Of a DNA stretch of 64,000 bases, positions 45,205 through 53,228 are shown piece after piece (within the stretch, counting starts at the first letter, position 1; each line of letters begins with the position of its first letter). The DNA comes from Pseudomonas sp. efr-133-TYG-5 (GTDB taxonomy: Bacteria; Pseudomonadota; Gammaproteobacteria; Pseudomonadales; Pseudomonadaceae): positions 1 to 64,000 of the forward strand of contig NZ_JARVSM010000008.1 in NCBI RefSeq assembly GCF_030209175.1, given 5' to 3'. Below the pieces are notes generated by a model. The model was not told the origin of the DNA and did no database searches. It worked only from the letters and a program-made list of their open reading frames with translations. The position numbers were made by a program, and so were the translations under genes.

Positions 45205-46348
45205 CGTGATCCGTTGGAAGCATGCAGCATTGCTGGCTCTGGCCATTCTGGCCGCGGGTTGCAGCAGTAACAGCAAGAAAGAACTGCCACCGGCCGAGCT
45301 GACCGACTTCAAAGAAGAAGTGGTTCTGCACAAGCAGTGGAGCCGCTCGATCGGTGACGGTCAGGGCGAAACCTACAACATGCTGGTACCGGCGATCGAC
45401 GGTGACACCATTTACGCGGCCGATGTGACCGGCGTCGTGATGGGCCTGGATCGTCGCAACGGCGACGTGAAATGGGACAAGGATCTCGAGCTGCCTGTCT
45501 CCGGCGCCGTTGGCGTGGGTTACGGTCTGGTCATGGTCGGCACCCTGCGCGGCGATGTGATCGCCCTCGACGCCATCAACGGCGAAGAGAAGTGGCGTGC
45601 TCGCGTCAACAGCGAAGTCCTCGCGCCACCGGCCAACAACGGTGACGTGGTGGTGGTGCAGACCCAGGACGATCGTCTGATCGGTCTGGATGCAGCCACC
45701 GGCAGCCAGCGCTGGGTCTACGACAGCACGCCTGCCGTGCTGACCCTGCGCGGCACCAGCGCACCGCTGGTGACCAACCGTCTCGCGGTGGCTGGTCTGT
45801 CGACCGGTAAAGTGGTCGCGCTGGACATCTCCAACGGCGTGCCGGTCTGGGAGCAGCGTATTGCGATTCCCCAGGGCCGTTCGGAGCTGGAGCGCGTGGT
45901 CGACATCGACGGTGGTCTGCTGTTGTCCGGCGGCACGCTGTACGTCGCCAGCTATCAGGGCCGCGTCGCGGCGCTGGATCTGGAAAGCGGTCGGCAACTC
46001 TGGCAGCGCGATGCGTCGAGCTACGCCGGTATCGCCCAAGGCTTTGGCAACGTCTACGTGAGCCTGTCCTCGGGTACCGTCGAAGGCGTCGACGAGCGTT
46101 CCACCACCGCGCTGTGGAGCAACGATTCGCTGGCCCGTCGTCAACTGTCGGCACCGGAAGTGTTCTCCAGCTACGTGGCGGTCGGTGACCTGGAAGGTTA
46201 CCTGCACCTGTTGAGTCAGGTGGACGGCCGTTTCGTCGGTCGTGAGCGCATCGACAGCGACGGCCTGCGTGCCCGTCCGCTGGTGGTGGGCGACACGATT
46301 TATGTGTATGGCAACAGCGGCAAACTGGAAGCCCTGACCATCAAGTAA
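45197..46348 (+). CDS. bamB: Outer-membrane assembly lipoprotein BamB
   Basis: This 383-residue lipoprotein has lipobox ILAAGC followed by SSNSKKELPPAEL, then an eight-bladed beta-propeller with PQQ-type repeats (GLDRRNGDVKWDKDLELPVS, ALDAINGEEKWRARVNSEVL). It is a subunit of the BAM complex that inserts outer-membrane proteins. ATG 45197 overlaps yfgM by eight bases; GTG 45206 is an alternative with better ribosome-site spacing. Confidence 0.94.
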   Translation: MRDVIRWKHAALLALAILAAGCSSNSKKELPPAELTDFKEEVVLHKQWSRSIGDGQGETYNMLVPAIDGDTIYAADVTGVVMGLDRRNGDVKWDKDLELPVSGAVGVGYGLVMVGTLRGDVIALDAINGEEKWRARVNSEVLAPPANNGDVVVVQTQDDRLIGLDAATGSQRWVYDSTPAVLTLRGTSAPLVTNRLAVAGLSTGKVVALDISNGVPVWEQRIAIPQGRSELERVVDIDGGLLLSGGTLYVASYQGRVAALDLESGRQLWQRDASSYAGIAQGFGNVYVSLSSGTVEGVDERSTTALWSNDSLARRQLSAPEVFSSYVAVGDLEGYLHLLSQVDGRFVGRERIDSDGLRARPLVVGDTIYVYGNSGKLEALTIK

Positions 46349-46428
46349 CAACTATGCTTGGGGTTAACACCCCAGGCGGCCCCGGATTCACGGGGCTTGC
46401 AGCGCTATCAGGCGTTGCCCCGAGCACC

Positions 46429-46460
46429 AGCCGCTGCCTCGCAGCGGCTTTTGTATTTTC
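46429..46460 (+). terminator. Terminator between bamB and der
   Basis: AGCCGCTGC-CTC-GCAGCGGCT (46429-46449), a 9-bp perfect stem, followed by TTTGTATTTT. der starts 25 bp further on, so the hairpin could lower readthrough from the hisS-yfgM-bamB transcript into der. Confidence 0.8.
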
Positions 46461-46484
46461 TGAAATAACGAAGTGGAGAGCCGC

Positions 46485-47957
46485 ATGGTTCCCGTAATCG
46501 CCCTGGTGGGCCGACCGAACGTCGGCAAGTCCACCTTGTTCAACCGCCTGACCAGGACTCGCGACGCCATCGTCGGCGACTTGTCCGGTCTGACCCGTGA
46601 TCGCCAGTACGGTGAGGCCAAGTGGCAAGGGCGTTCCTACATTCTGATCGACACCGGCGGTATCTCCGGTGACGAACATGGTATGGACGAAAAAATGGCC
46701 GAGCAGTCGCTGCTGGCCATCGAAGAAGCCGATGTCGTGCTGTTCCTGGTTGATGCCAAGGCCGGTTTCACTGCCGCCGACCAGATGATCGCCGAGCACT
46801 TGCGCAAGCGTAACAAGCGTTCCCACGTGGTCGCCAACAAGGTCGACAACATCGACCCGGAAATGGCCCGCGCCGAATTCGCCCCGCTGGGCATGGGCCA
46901 CGCGATCCCGATCGCCGGTGCTCACGGCCGCGGCATCACCCAGCTGCTGGAAGCCGCCCTGAGCGAATTCCCGCGCGATGATGACGAGCCGCAGGAAGGC
47001 GAAGAGGAAGAGCTCGTTGCCGAAGGCGAGGAAGCCAAGCGCATTCCTGGCCCGAGCGAAAAGGACGGGATCAAGATCGCCATCATCGGCCGGCCGAACG
47101 TCGGCAAGTCGACCCTGGTCAACCGTATGCTCGGCGAAGACCGGGTCATCGTCTACGATCAGCCCGGCACCACCCGCGACAGCATCTACATCCCGTTCGA
47201 ACGCAACGAGGAAAAGTACACGCTGATCGACACCGCCGGTGTGCGCAAGCGCGGCAAGATTCACGAAGAAGTCGAAAAATTCTCCGTGGTGAAAACCCTG
47301 CAGGCGATCAAAGACGCCAACGTGGTGATCTTCGTCATGGACGCCCGCGAAGGCGTGGTCGATCACGACCTCAACCTGCTCGGCTTTGCCCTTGAAGCCG
47401 GTCGTGCGCTGGTGATTGCCATCAACAAGTGGGACGGCATGACCCCGAGCGAGCGCGACTACGTGAAGGTCGAGCTGCAACGTCGGCTGTTCTTCGTCGA
47501 GTTCGCCGACATCCACTTCATCTCGGCACTGCACGGCACGGGCGTGGGCAACCTCTACGCCTCGGTGCAGAACTCGTTCAAGTCGGCGGTCACCCGCTGG
47601 CCGACCAGCCGCCTGACGCAGATTCTCGAAGACGCGGTCAGCGAGCACCAGCCGCCGATGGTCAACAGCCGCCGGATCAAGCTGCGTTACGCTCACCTGG
47701 GCGGTGCGAACCCGCCGATCATCGTGATCCACGGCAACCAGATCGAAAAAGTGCCGAAGTCGTACGTGCGCTATCTGGAGAACACTTACCGTCGTGTGCT
47801 GAAGCTGGTCGGTACGCCGATTCGCATCGAGTTCAAGGGCGGCGAGAACCCGTACGAAGGCAACAAGAACACGCTGACCGACCGCCAGGTCAACAAGAAG
47901 CGTCGCTTGATGTCGCACCACAAGAAGGCCGACAAGAAGCGCCGCGACAAGAAATAA
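46485..47957 (+). CDS. der: Ribosome-associated GTPase Der (EngA)
   Basis: This 490-residue protein has two tandem GTPase domains: G1 motifs LVGRPNVGKSTLFNRL (residue 6 on) and IIGRPNVGKSTLVNRM (about 200 on), and a C-terminal KH-like domain. An acidic linker (DDDEPQEGEEEELVAEGEEA) separates the two. It acts in 50S subunit maturation. The Lys/Arg-rich C-terminus (HHKKADKKRRDKK) suits rRNA binding. ATG 46485 has GGAG upstream. Confidence 0.96.
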   Translation: MVPVIALVGRPNVGKSTLFNRLTRTRDAIVGDLSGLTRDRQYGEAKWQGRSYILIDTGGISGDEHGMDEKMAEQSLLAIEEADVVLFLVDAKAGFTAADQMIAEHLRKRNKRSHVVANKVDNIDPEMARAEFAPLGMGHAIPIAGAHGRGITQLLEAALSEFPRDDDEPQEGEEEELVAEGEEAKRIPGPSEKDGIKIAIIGRPNVGKSTLVNRMLGEDRVIVYDQPGTTRDSIYIPFERNEEKYTLIDTAGVRKRGKIHEEVEKFSVVKTLQAIKDANVVIFVMDAREGVVDHDLNLLGFALEAGRALVIAINKWDGMTPSERDYVKVELQRRLFFVEFADIHFISALHGTGVGNLYASVQNSFKSAVTRWPTSRLTQILEDAVSEHQPPMVNSRRIKLRYAHLGGANPPIIVIHGNQIEKVPKSYVRYLENTYRRVLKLVGTPIRIEFKGGENPYEGNKNTLTDRQVNKKRRLMSHHKKADKKRRDKK

Positions 47958-47973
47958 AAGCAGCGGCGAGTGT

Positions 47974-48113
47974 CGAGCTGCAAGCTTCAAGTCAAAGCAA
48001 AAAGGGCTCGGTCAGAGCCCTTTTTTGTGGGCGCTGGTTTTAGCTTGCAGCTTGTCGCTTGTAACTTGCCGCTTGAGATTTATGGCTTGCAGCTTGAAAC
48101 TTGCAGCTCACCT
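47974..48113. repeat. GCTTGCAGCTTG-type repeats around the der terminator
   Basis: GAGCTGCAAGCTTCAAGT at 47974-47991 is matched in inverse orientation by several AGCTTGCAGCTTG and TTGAAACTTGCAGCT units between 48041 and 48113. Units of about 7-9 bases repeat irregularly (CTTGCAG, CTTGTCG, CTTGTAA, CTTGCCG). It fills the space before the aminotransferase gene. Confidence 0.7.
47999..48026 (+). terminator. Terminator after der
   Basis: AAAAAGGGCTC-GGTCA-GAGCCCTTTTTT, a 9-11 bp stem with six T, 42 bp past the der stop. Confidence 0.92.
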
Positions 48114-48127
48114 GCAAGGGGCTACCG

Positions 48128-49276
48128 ATGATCACCAGTAAGCTGCCGAATGTCGGCATCACTATTTTCACGCAGATGTCTCAGCTCGCGGCGCAGACCG
48201 GAGCGATCAACCTGTCCCAGGGGTTTCCCGATTTCGATGGCCCGCAGTCCCTGCGCGACGCCGTCGGTCGGCACATCGCCAGCGGTCACAACCAGTATTC
48301 GCCAATGACCGGCCTGCCTGCACTGCGCGAGCAGATCGCGGCGAAAATCGCCCGCAGCTATGCCGTGCACGTCGATGCCGACAGTGAGGTGACGGTGACA
48401 CCGGGCGCGACGCAGGCGATCTTCTGTGCGATTCAGGCGGTTATCCACAGCGGCGACGAAGTCATCGTGTTCGACCCGTGCTACGACAGTTATGAGCCGG
48501 CAACGCAGTTGGCGGGTGGTCGTTGCGTGCATGTGCAGCTGAGCCCGGACGATTTCTCCATCGATTTCGACAAGCTCGCGGCAGCCCTCGGCCCGCGTAC
48601 GAAAATGATCGTTCTCAACACCCCGCATAACCCGAGCGGTGCGCTGATCAGCCGCGCCGAGCTGGATCAACTGGCGGCGTTGATCCGTGGTCGCGACATC
48701 TACCTGATCAGCGATGAGGTCTACGAGCACCTGGTGTTCGATGGCGTGCCGCATGTCAGCGTGCTGGCCCATGAAGAGCTGTACCAACGCGCCTTCGTGG
48801 TCAGCTCGTTCGGCAAGACGTACCACGTCACGGGCTGGAAAACCGGCTACGTGGTAGCGCCACCGGCGCTGACCGCGGAGTTGCGCAAGGTGCACCAGTA
48901 CGTCAGTTTCTGCGGGGTCACGCCGCTGCAATACGCCCTGGCCGACTTCATGGCCGAGCATCCGGAGCACGTCGAAGAGTTGCCGGGGTTCTACCAGGCC
49001 AAGCGCGACCTGTTCTGCGATTTGCTGGCGACGTCGCGTTTCAGCTTTACCCGCGTGACCGGCACTTACTTCCAGTTGGTCGACTACTCGCAGATCCGCC
49101 CGGACTTGAACGACGTCGACATGGCGATCTGGATGACCCGTGAGCACGGCGTCGCCAGTATTCCCGTCTCGGTGTTCTACCAGAATCCACCGCAGGGCCA
49201 GCGCCTGGTGCGCCTGTGCTTTGCCAAACGCGAGGAGACGCTGCGCGAAGCGGCGGCCAAACTATGCGCGATCTGA
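48128..49276 (+). CDS. Methionine-type aminotransferase (YbdL/MtnE-like)
   Basis: This 382-residue class I PLP aminotransferase resembles E. coli YbdL, which prefers methionine with keto-methylthiobutyrate as partner. It has VLNTPHNPSGALIS (the Asn), YLISDEVYEHLVFDG (the Asp/Tyr pair), SSFGKTYHVTGWKTGY (PLP Lys) and RLCFAKREETL (carboxylate Arg). ATG 48128 is chosen over the open frame to 48101. Its end overlaps the omega-amidase gene start by 13 bases, suggesting the two enzymes act in one pathway (see findings). Confidence 0.9.
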   Translation: MITSKLPNVGITIFTQMSQLAAQTGAINLSQGFPDFDGPQSLRDAVGRHIASGHNQYSPMTGLPALREQIAAKIARSYAVHVDADSEVTVTPGATQAIFCAIQAVIHSGDEVIVFDPCYDSYEPATQLAGGRCVHVQLSPDDFSIDFDKLAAALGPRTKMIVLNTPHNPSGALISRAELDQLAALIRGRDIYLISDEVYEHLVFDGVPHVSVLAHEELYQRAFVVSSFGKTYHVTGWKTGYVVAPPALTAELRKVHQYVSFCGVTPLQYALADFMAEHPEHVEELPGFYQAKRDLFCDLLATSRFSFTRVTGTYFQLVDYSQIRPDLNDVDMAIWMTREHGVASIPVSVFYQNPPQGQRLVRLCFAKREETLREAAAKLCAI

Positions 49277-50055
49277 GTGCGTTGCCCGATCTCAATCTGG
49301 CGCTGATCCAGACCAGCCTGGCCTGGCATGACCGTCAGGCCAATCTCGAGCACTTCGACGCGCTGTTGGAGCAGGCCCGGGGCGCAGACTTGATCATTCT
49401 GCCGGAGATGTTCACCACCGGCTTCTCCATGGCGTCCGAGACCCTCGCTGAAGCCGAACATGGCCCGACCAGCAAGTGGATGAAGGCGCAGGCGGCGAAA
49501 TTCAATGCGGTGATCACCGGCAGTGTGATCATCCAGGCCGCCGACGGCAGCCATCGCAACCGCTTGTTGTGGGCGCGACCGGACGGGGAAGTGCTGCATT
49601 ACGACAAGCGCCACCTGTTCCGCATGGCCGGTGAGCACAATCACTACACCCCCGGCGAGCGCCAGGTGCAGTTCGAACTCAAGGGTTGGCGGATCCGCCC
49701 GCTGATCTGTTACGACCTGCGCTTCCCGGTGTGGAGTCGCGACGCCCAGGACACCGATCTGCTGCTGTACACCGCCAACTGGCCCGGTGCGCGGCGTCTG
49801 CACTGGAACCGCTTGCTGCCGGCGCGGGCCATTGAAAACCTGTGCTACGTGGCGGCGGTCAATCGCATCGGCACCGACGGCAAGGGTTTTGCCTATACCG
49901 GCGACAGTCAGGTGCTGGATTTCCAGGGCGAGACGTTGCTCGCGGCGGGGGAGGCTGACGGGGTGTTCAAGGTGGTGCTGGAAGCGGCGCCATTGGCGGC
50001 GTACCGCGAGCGCTTTCCGGCGAATCTGGACGCGGACACCTTCGAGTTCACCTGA
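49264..50055 (+). CDS. Nitrilase-superfamily omega-amidase (YafV-like)
   Basis: This 263-residue carbon-nitrogen hydrolase has the catalytic triad Glu in IILPEMFTTGFSM, Lys in VLHYDKRHLFRMAGE and Cys in RPLICYDLRFPVWSR. Close relatives hydrolyse alpha-ketoglutaramate or alpha-ketosuccinamate. ATG 49264 lies inside the aminotransferase gene; the frame opens earlier at 49216. A REPIN follows the stop. Confidence 0.9.
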   Translation: MRDLSALPDLNLALIQTSLAWHDRQANLEHFDALLEQARGADLIILPEMFTTGFSMASETLAEAEHGPTSKWMKAQAAKFNAVITGSVIIQAADGSHRNRLLWARPDGEVLHYDKRHLFRMAGEHNHYTPGERQVQFELKGWRIRPLICYDLRFPVWSRDAQDTDLLLYTANWPGARRLHWNRLLPARAIENLCYVAAVNRIGTDGKGFAYTGDSQVLDFQGETLLAAGEADGVFKVVLEAAPLAAYRERFPANLDADTFEFT

Positions 50056-50081
50056 TACTGATGCAGAGTCTGACAGGTCCC

Positions 50082-50159
50082 TATCGCTAGCAGGCCGGCT
50101 CCCACAGTGGATCGTGTTCACAGAACAATCTCCCAGTGGGAGCTAGCCTGCTAGCGGTA
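50082..50159. repeat. REPIN (CGCTAGCAGGC family)
   Basis: TATCGCTAGCAGG-CCGGCTCCCAC and GTGGGAGCTAGCCTGCTAGCGGTA form inverted units around about 30 bp. The core GCTAGCAGGC differs from the other REP families in the window, making a third type. Confidence 0.85.
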
Positions 50160-50193
50160 AGGCAATGACAGACAACACAAAACCAGCAGGCAT

Positions 50194-50230
50194 AAAAAAG
50201 GCCCCGAGGTGCACACCTCGGGGCCTTTTG
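50194..50230 (-). terminator. Terminator of leuA
   Basis: AAGGCCCCGAGGT-GCAC-ACCTCGGGGCCTT stem (13 bp) with A and T tracts on both sides, 16 bp beyond the leuA stop. It could also end transcripts from the amidase side. Confidence 0.93.
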
Positions 50231-50245
50231 CATTGCAGCGGTGTG

Positions 50246-51925
50246 TTACGCCGCTTTCGCTTCCGGCTGGCTCAACGAGCGGTTCAGCGCGCTGAACAGC
50301 GCCTTGAAGCTGGCGGTGGTGATGTTTTCGTCGATGCCGACGCCGTGCACCGCACGCTCACCGTTCACGCGCAATTCGATGTAGGCCGCCGCTTTGGCGT
50401 TGGTGCCCGCGCCGATGGCGTGTTCGTTGTAGTCCATGATTTCCACCGGCACCGGCAGGCCGGCCACCAGGGCTTCGAGGGCGCCATTGCCCTTGCCGCG
50501 CCAGTGCAGGTTGGTTTCGCCCTGACCCTTGCTTGCCACTTCCACTTCGACGGCGCTGTTGCCGTTTTCTTCCTGCAGGCGATGGCTGACCAGCGCATAC
50601 GGGGTGTTGGCTTGCAGGTACTCGCTGATCAACAGGGCGTGGATCTGCTTGGCGGTCATCTCCAGGCCCAGGCGATCGGTTTCGCGCTGTACCACCTGGC
50701 TGAATTCGATCTGCATGCGACGCGGCAGGCTGATGCCGTATTCCTGTTCCAGCAGGTAGGCGATGCCGCCCTTGCCCGACTGGCTGTTGACGCGGATCAC
50801 CGCCTCGTAGCTGCGGCCGATGTCGGCCGGGTCGATCGGCAGGTACGGTACTTCCCACAGGGTGTCGGGTTTCTGCTGGGCGAAGCCCTTGCGGATGGCG
50901 TCCTGGTGCGAGCCGGAGAACGCGGTGTGGACCAGATCGCCGACGTATGGGTGACGCGGGTGCACCTGGATCTGGTTGCATTCCTCGACGACTTTGCGCA
51001 CGCCATCGATGTCGGAGAAATCCAGTTGCGGGTCGAGGCCCTGGGTGTACATGTTCAGGGCCACGGTGACCAGGTCGACGTTGCCGGTACGCTCGCCGTT
51101 GCCGAACAGGCAGCCCTCGACACGGTCGGCGCCTGCCATCAGGCCCAGCTCGGTGGCGGCCACGCCAGTGCCACGGTCATTGTGGGTGTGCAGGCTGATG
51201 ATCACGCTGTCACGACGGTTGATGTTGCGGTGGAACCACTCGATCTGGTCGGCGTAGACGTTCGGCGTCGCGCATTCCACGGTGGCCGGCAGGTTGAGGA
51301 TGATCTTGTGCTCGGGCGTCGGGTTCCACACCTCGATCACCGCGTCGCAGACTTCCTTGGCGAACTCCAGTTCGGTGGCGCTGAAGGTTTCCGGCGAGTA
51401 TTCGAACGTCCACTGGGTTTCCGGTTGCTGAGCGGCATATTTGACGAACAGCTTGGCGGCATCGACCGCAATGGCCTTGATGCCGGCCTTGTCCTGGTTG
51501 AAGACGATGCGGCGGAACGACGGCGAAGTGGCGTTGTACAGGTGAACGATGGCTTTTTTCGCCCCGCGCAGCGATTCGAAGGTGCGCTCGATCAGGTCTT
51601 CACGGCCCTGGGTCAGCACCTGAATGGTGGTGTCGTCGGGGATGTGGCCGTCTTCGATCAAGGTACGGACGAAGTCGAAGTCGGTTTGCGAAGCGGCCGG
51701 GAACGAGGCCTCGATTTCCTTCACGCCGACCTGCACCAGGGTTTTCCAGAAGCGCAGCTTTTTCACCGCGTCCATCGGTTCGATCAGCGACTGGTTGCCG
51801 TCACGCAGGTCGGAACTGCACCAGATCGGCGCGGCATCGATGGTTTTCGACGGCCAGGTACGATCCGGCAGGTTGATCACAGGAAACGCGCGGTATTTCG
51901 AAGACGGATCTTTGAGCATGCTCAT
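50246..51925 (-). CDS. leuA: 2-isopropylmalate synthase
   Basis: This 559-residue enzyme catalyses the first committed step of leucine synthesis from 2-oxoisovalerate and acetyl-CoA. It has the divalent-metal motif SSDLRDGNQSL and the catalytic ISLHTHNDRGTG block, with a C-terminal regulatory LeuA dimer domain (about 430-559) where leucine feedback acts. ATG 51925 (MSMLKDPSSKYRAF) has AAGGA upstream. The frame extends to 52045, and the region in front carries a candidate leader ORF. Confidence 0.96.
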   Translation of the reverse strand: MSMLKDPSSKYRAFPVINLPDRTWPSKTIDAAPIWCSSDLRDGNQSLIEPMDAVKKLRFWKTLVQVGVKEIEASFPAASQTDFDFVRTLIEDGHIPDDTTIQVLTQGREDLIERTFESLRGAKKAIVHLYNATSPSFRRIVFNQDKAGIKAIAVDAAKLFVKYAAQQPETQWTFEYSPETFSATELEFAKEVCDAVIEVWNPTPEHKIILNLPATVECATPNVYADQIEWFHRNINRRDSVIISLHTHNDRGTGVAATELGLMAGADRVEGCLFGNGERTGNVDLVTVALNMYTQGLDPQLDFSDIDGVRKVVEECNQIQVHPRHPYVGDLVHTAFSGSHQDAIRKGFAQQKPDTLWEVPYLPIDPADIGRSYEAVIRVNSQSGKGGIAYLLEQEYGISLPRRMQIEFSQVVQRETDRLGLEMTAKQIHALLISEYLQANTPYALVSHRLQEENGNSAVEVEVASKGQGETNLHWRGKGNGALEALVAGLPVPVEIMDYNEHAIGAGTNAKAAAYIELRVNGERAVHGVGIDENITTASFKALFSALNRSLSQPEAKAA

Positions 51926-52014
51926 CGGGAAATTCCTTGTTGTCTGGGCCGAAAAGAGGCGGCCTGCCGGTGGAACGAATGTTCTTGGAAAAGCGTGGGA
52001 CGAGGCGCAGCGAT

Positions 52015-52092
52015 TCAGCCTGGCAGTCGTGCGCTGACGAGGCACAGGCTGCGGTGCTGGCGAAGCTGAATGAGGGTGTGAGCGGTTTTCAT
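52015..52092 (-). CDS. Candidate leuA leader peptide, 25 codons
   Basis: A short ORF upstream of leuA on the same strand reads MKTAHTLIQLRQHRSLCLVS followed by five more residues to TGA. AGGG and GAGGA precede its ATG (52092). Five of its 25 codons are leucine (CTC, CTT, CTG, CTC, CTG), consistent with sensing leucine, although no tandem Leu run is present. The 89 bases between its stop and leuA contain a GGCCG...CGGCC hairpin near 51942-51964 but no obvious intrinsic terminator. Whether it attenuates, couples translation or is unused is unknown. Confidence 0.5.
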   Translation of the reverse strand: MKTAHTLIQLRQHRSLCLVSARLPG

Positions 52093-52403
52093 GTCCTCAA
52101 CCCTAACCGCGAGGGAAGAGGATGGCAAGCAGTCGAAAAAAATTGAGAGGAATACTCGAAATGCGGGATTTTGCAGAATTTTATTGCGTGTATGGCAGCG
52201 TTTCTTATTGATGTTTGCGTGAGGTTAGATGGGGGCGCAATTGATGTTGGGCGGGTTTCAGCAATGTTTTCGGGTTGGATAGAGCGCATTCGCGGGCAAG
52301 CCCGCTCCCACAGTGTCCGTGTCGTACACGAAACTTATGTACACCCGAGAAACCTGTGGGAGCGGGCTTGCCCGCGAGTAGGCCATTGGCCTCAATACAT
52401 AAT
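52093..52403. other. Gene-free gap upstream of leuA
   Basis: About 310 bp between the leader ORF and the peptidase gene. The part nearest leuA (52130-52250) is AT-rich and probably holds the leuA promoter on the minus strand. The rest is occupied by a REPIN (52290-52377). No coding frame is supported. Confidence 0.6.
52290..52377. repeat. REPIN (GCGGGCTTGCCCGC family)
   Basis: Perfect 24-bp inverted arms at 52290-52313 and 52354-52377 (core GGGAGCGGGCTTGCCCGCGA) around 40 bp. Same family as the element at 8588-8678, with an unrelated centre. Confidence 0.92.
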
Positions 52404-53225
52404 TCAGGGCTGGAACGCGCCGATGAAAATCGCCGGATCCACCCGCGCATCGTTCAGGCTGATATTCCAGTGCATGTGCGGCCCGGTCGCCCGACCGGTC
52501 GAGCCGACCTTGCCGACCACCGCCCCACGGGCCAGTTGATCGCCCACCTTCACATCGATTTTCGACATGTGGCAGAACATGCTGATGAAGCCCTGGCCAT
52601 GGTCGACGAACACTGTGTTGCCATTGAAGAAGTAGTTGCCGGTGAGAATCACCTTGCCGGCCGCCGGCGTCTTGATCGGCGTACCCGCCGGCACCGCGAA
52701 ATCCAGGCCGGCGTGGGGATTGCGCTCTTCACCGTTGAAGAAACGGCGCACGCCGAACTTGCTCGACAGCGGCCCGTTGACCGGCTTGTCCAGCAACAGA
52801 TTGCTCGGTGTGTTGGGGCTGAAGCTGCGGTAAGCCTTGATCTGCTCGGCCAGCTCGCCCTCGATGCGCTTGAGGTTGGCCGGGTTCGGATTGACCTGCT
52901 GGGTGTTCTTCAGGGTGATGTGCTGTTCCGGGTATTTCTTGTTGCCGACGGTGAAACCCAGGCTGCGCCCGGCGCTGCTGATCTGCTGGGGGCCGGGTTT
53001 GACCGTCAGCGGCACGCCGACAATCGCCAGCCAGTTGTTCTGTTCCTTGACCACCAGCACCGGTTTGCCCTGATAGGTGGCTTTGGGCGCCTGGGCGGCG
53101 CTGCCCAGATCGACCACCGCCACGCCGCCCGGCACCGGTTTGTTCAGCAGGCGGGTGATGTAACTGTCGGCGTGGGCGTTGCAGGTCAGGCACAGCAACA
53201 GCAGCGGAGCGAGAAAACGCGGCAT
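52404..53225 (-). CDS. Periplasmic M23 (LytM-type) peptidase
   Basis: This 273-residue protein has a signal peptide (PRFLAPLLLLCLTCNAHA). The C-terminal LytM domain (about 150-265) contains the zinc ligands HAGLDFAVPAGTPI (H and D) and GPHMHWNISL (HxH), the full set expected for an active endopeptidase. N-terminal residues 25-140 form a beta-rich domain of the type that occurs in periplasmic M23 peptidases. It likely cleaves peptidoglycan cross-links. Three bases separate it from xseA. Confidence 0.92.
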   Translation of the reverse strand: MPRFLAPLLLLCLTCNAHADSYITRLLNKPVPGGVAVVDLGSAAQAPKATYQGKPVLVVKEQNNWLAIVGVPLTVKPGPQQISSAGRSLGFTVGNKKYPEQHITLKNTQQVNPNPANLKRIEGELAEQIKAYRSFSPNTPSNLLLDKPVNGPLSSKFGVRRFFNGEERNPHAGLDFAVPAGTPIKTPAAGKVILTGNYFFNGNTVFVDHGQGFISMFCHMSKIDVKVGDQLARGAVVGKVGSTGRATGPHMHWNISLNDARVDPAIFIGAFQP

Positions 53226-53228
53226 GGA

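Noticed and set aside
50165..52069. 634-codon plus-strand ORF opposite leuA
   Set aside because: Opposite strand carries the complete leuA with catalytic motifs; the plus-strand product has no motif and starts inside the REPIN/terminator region.
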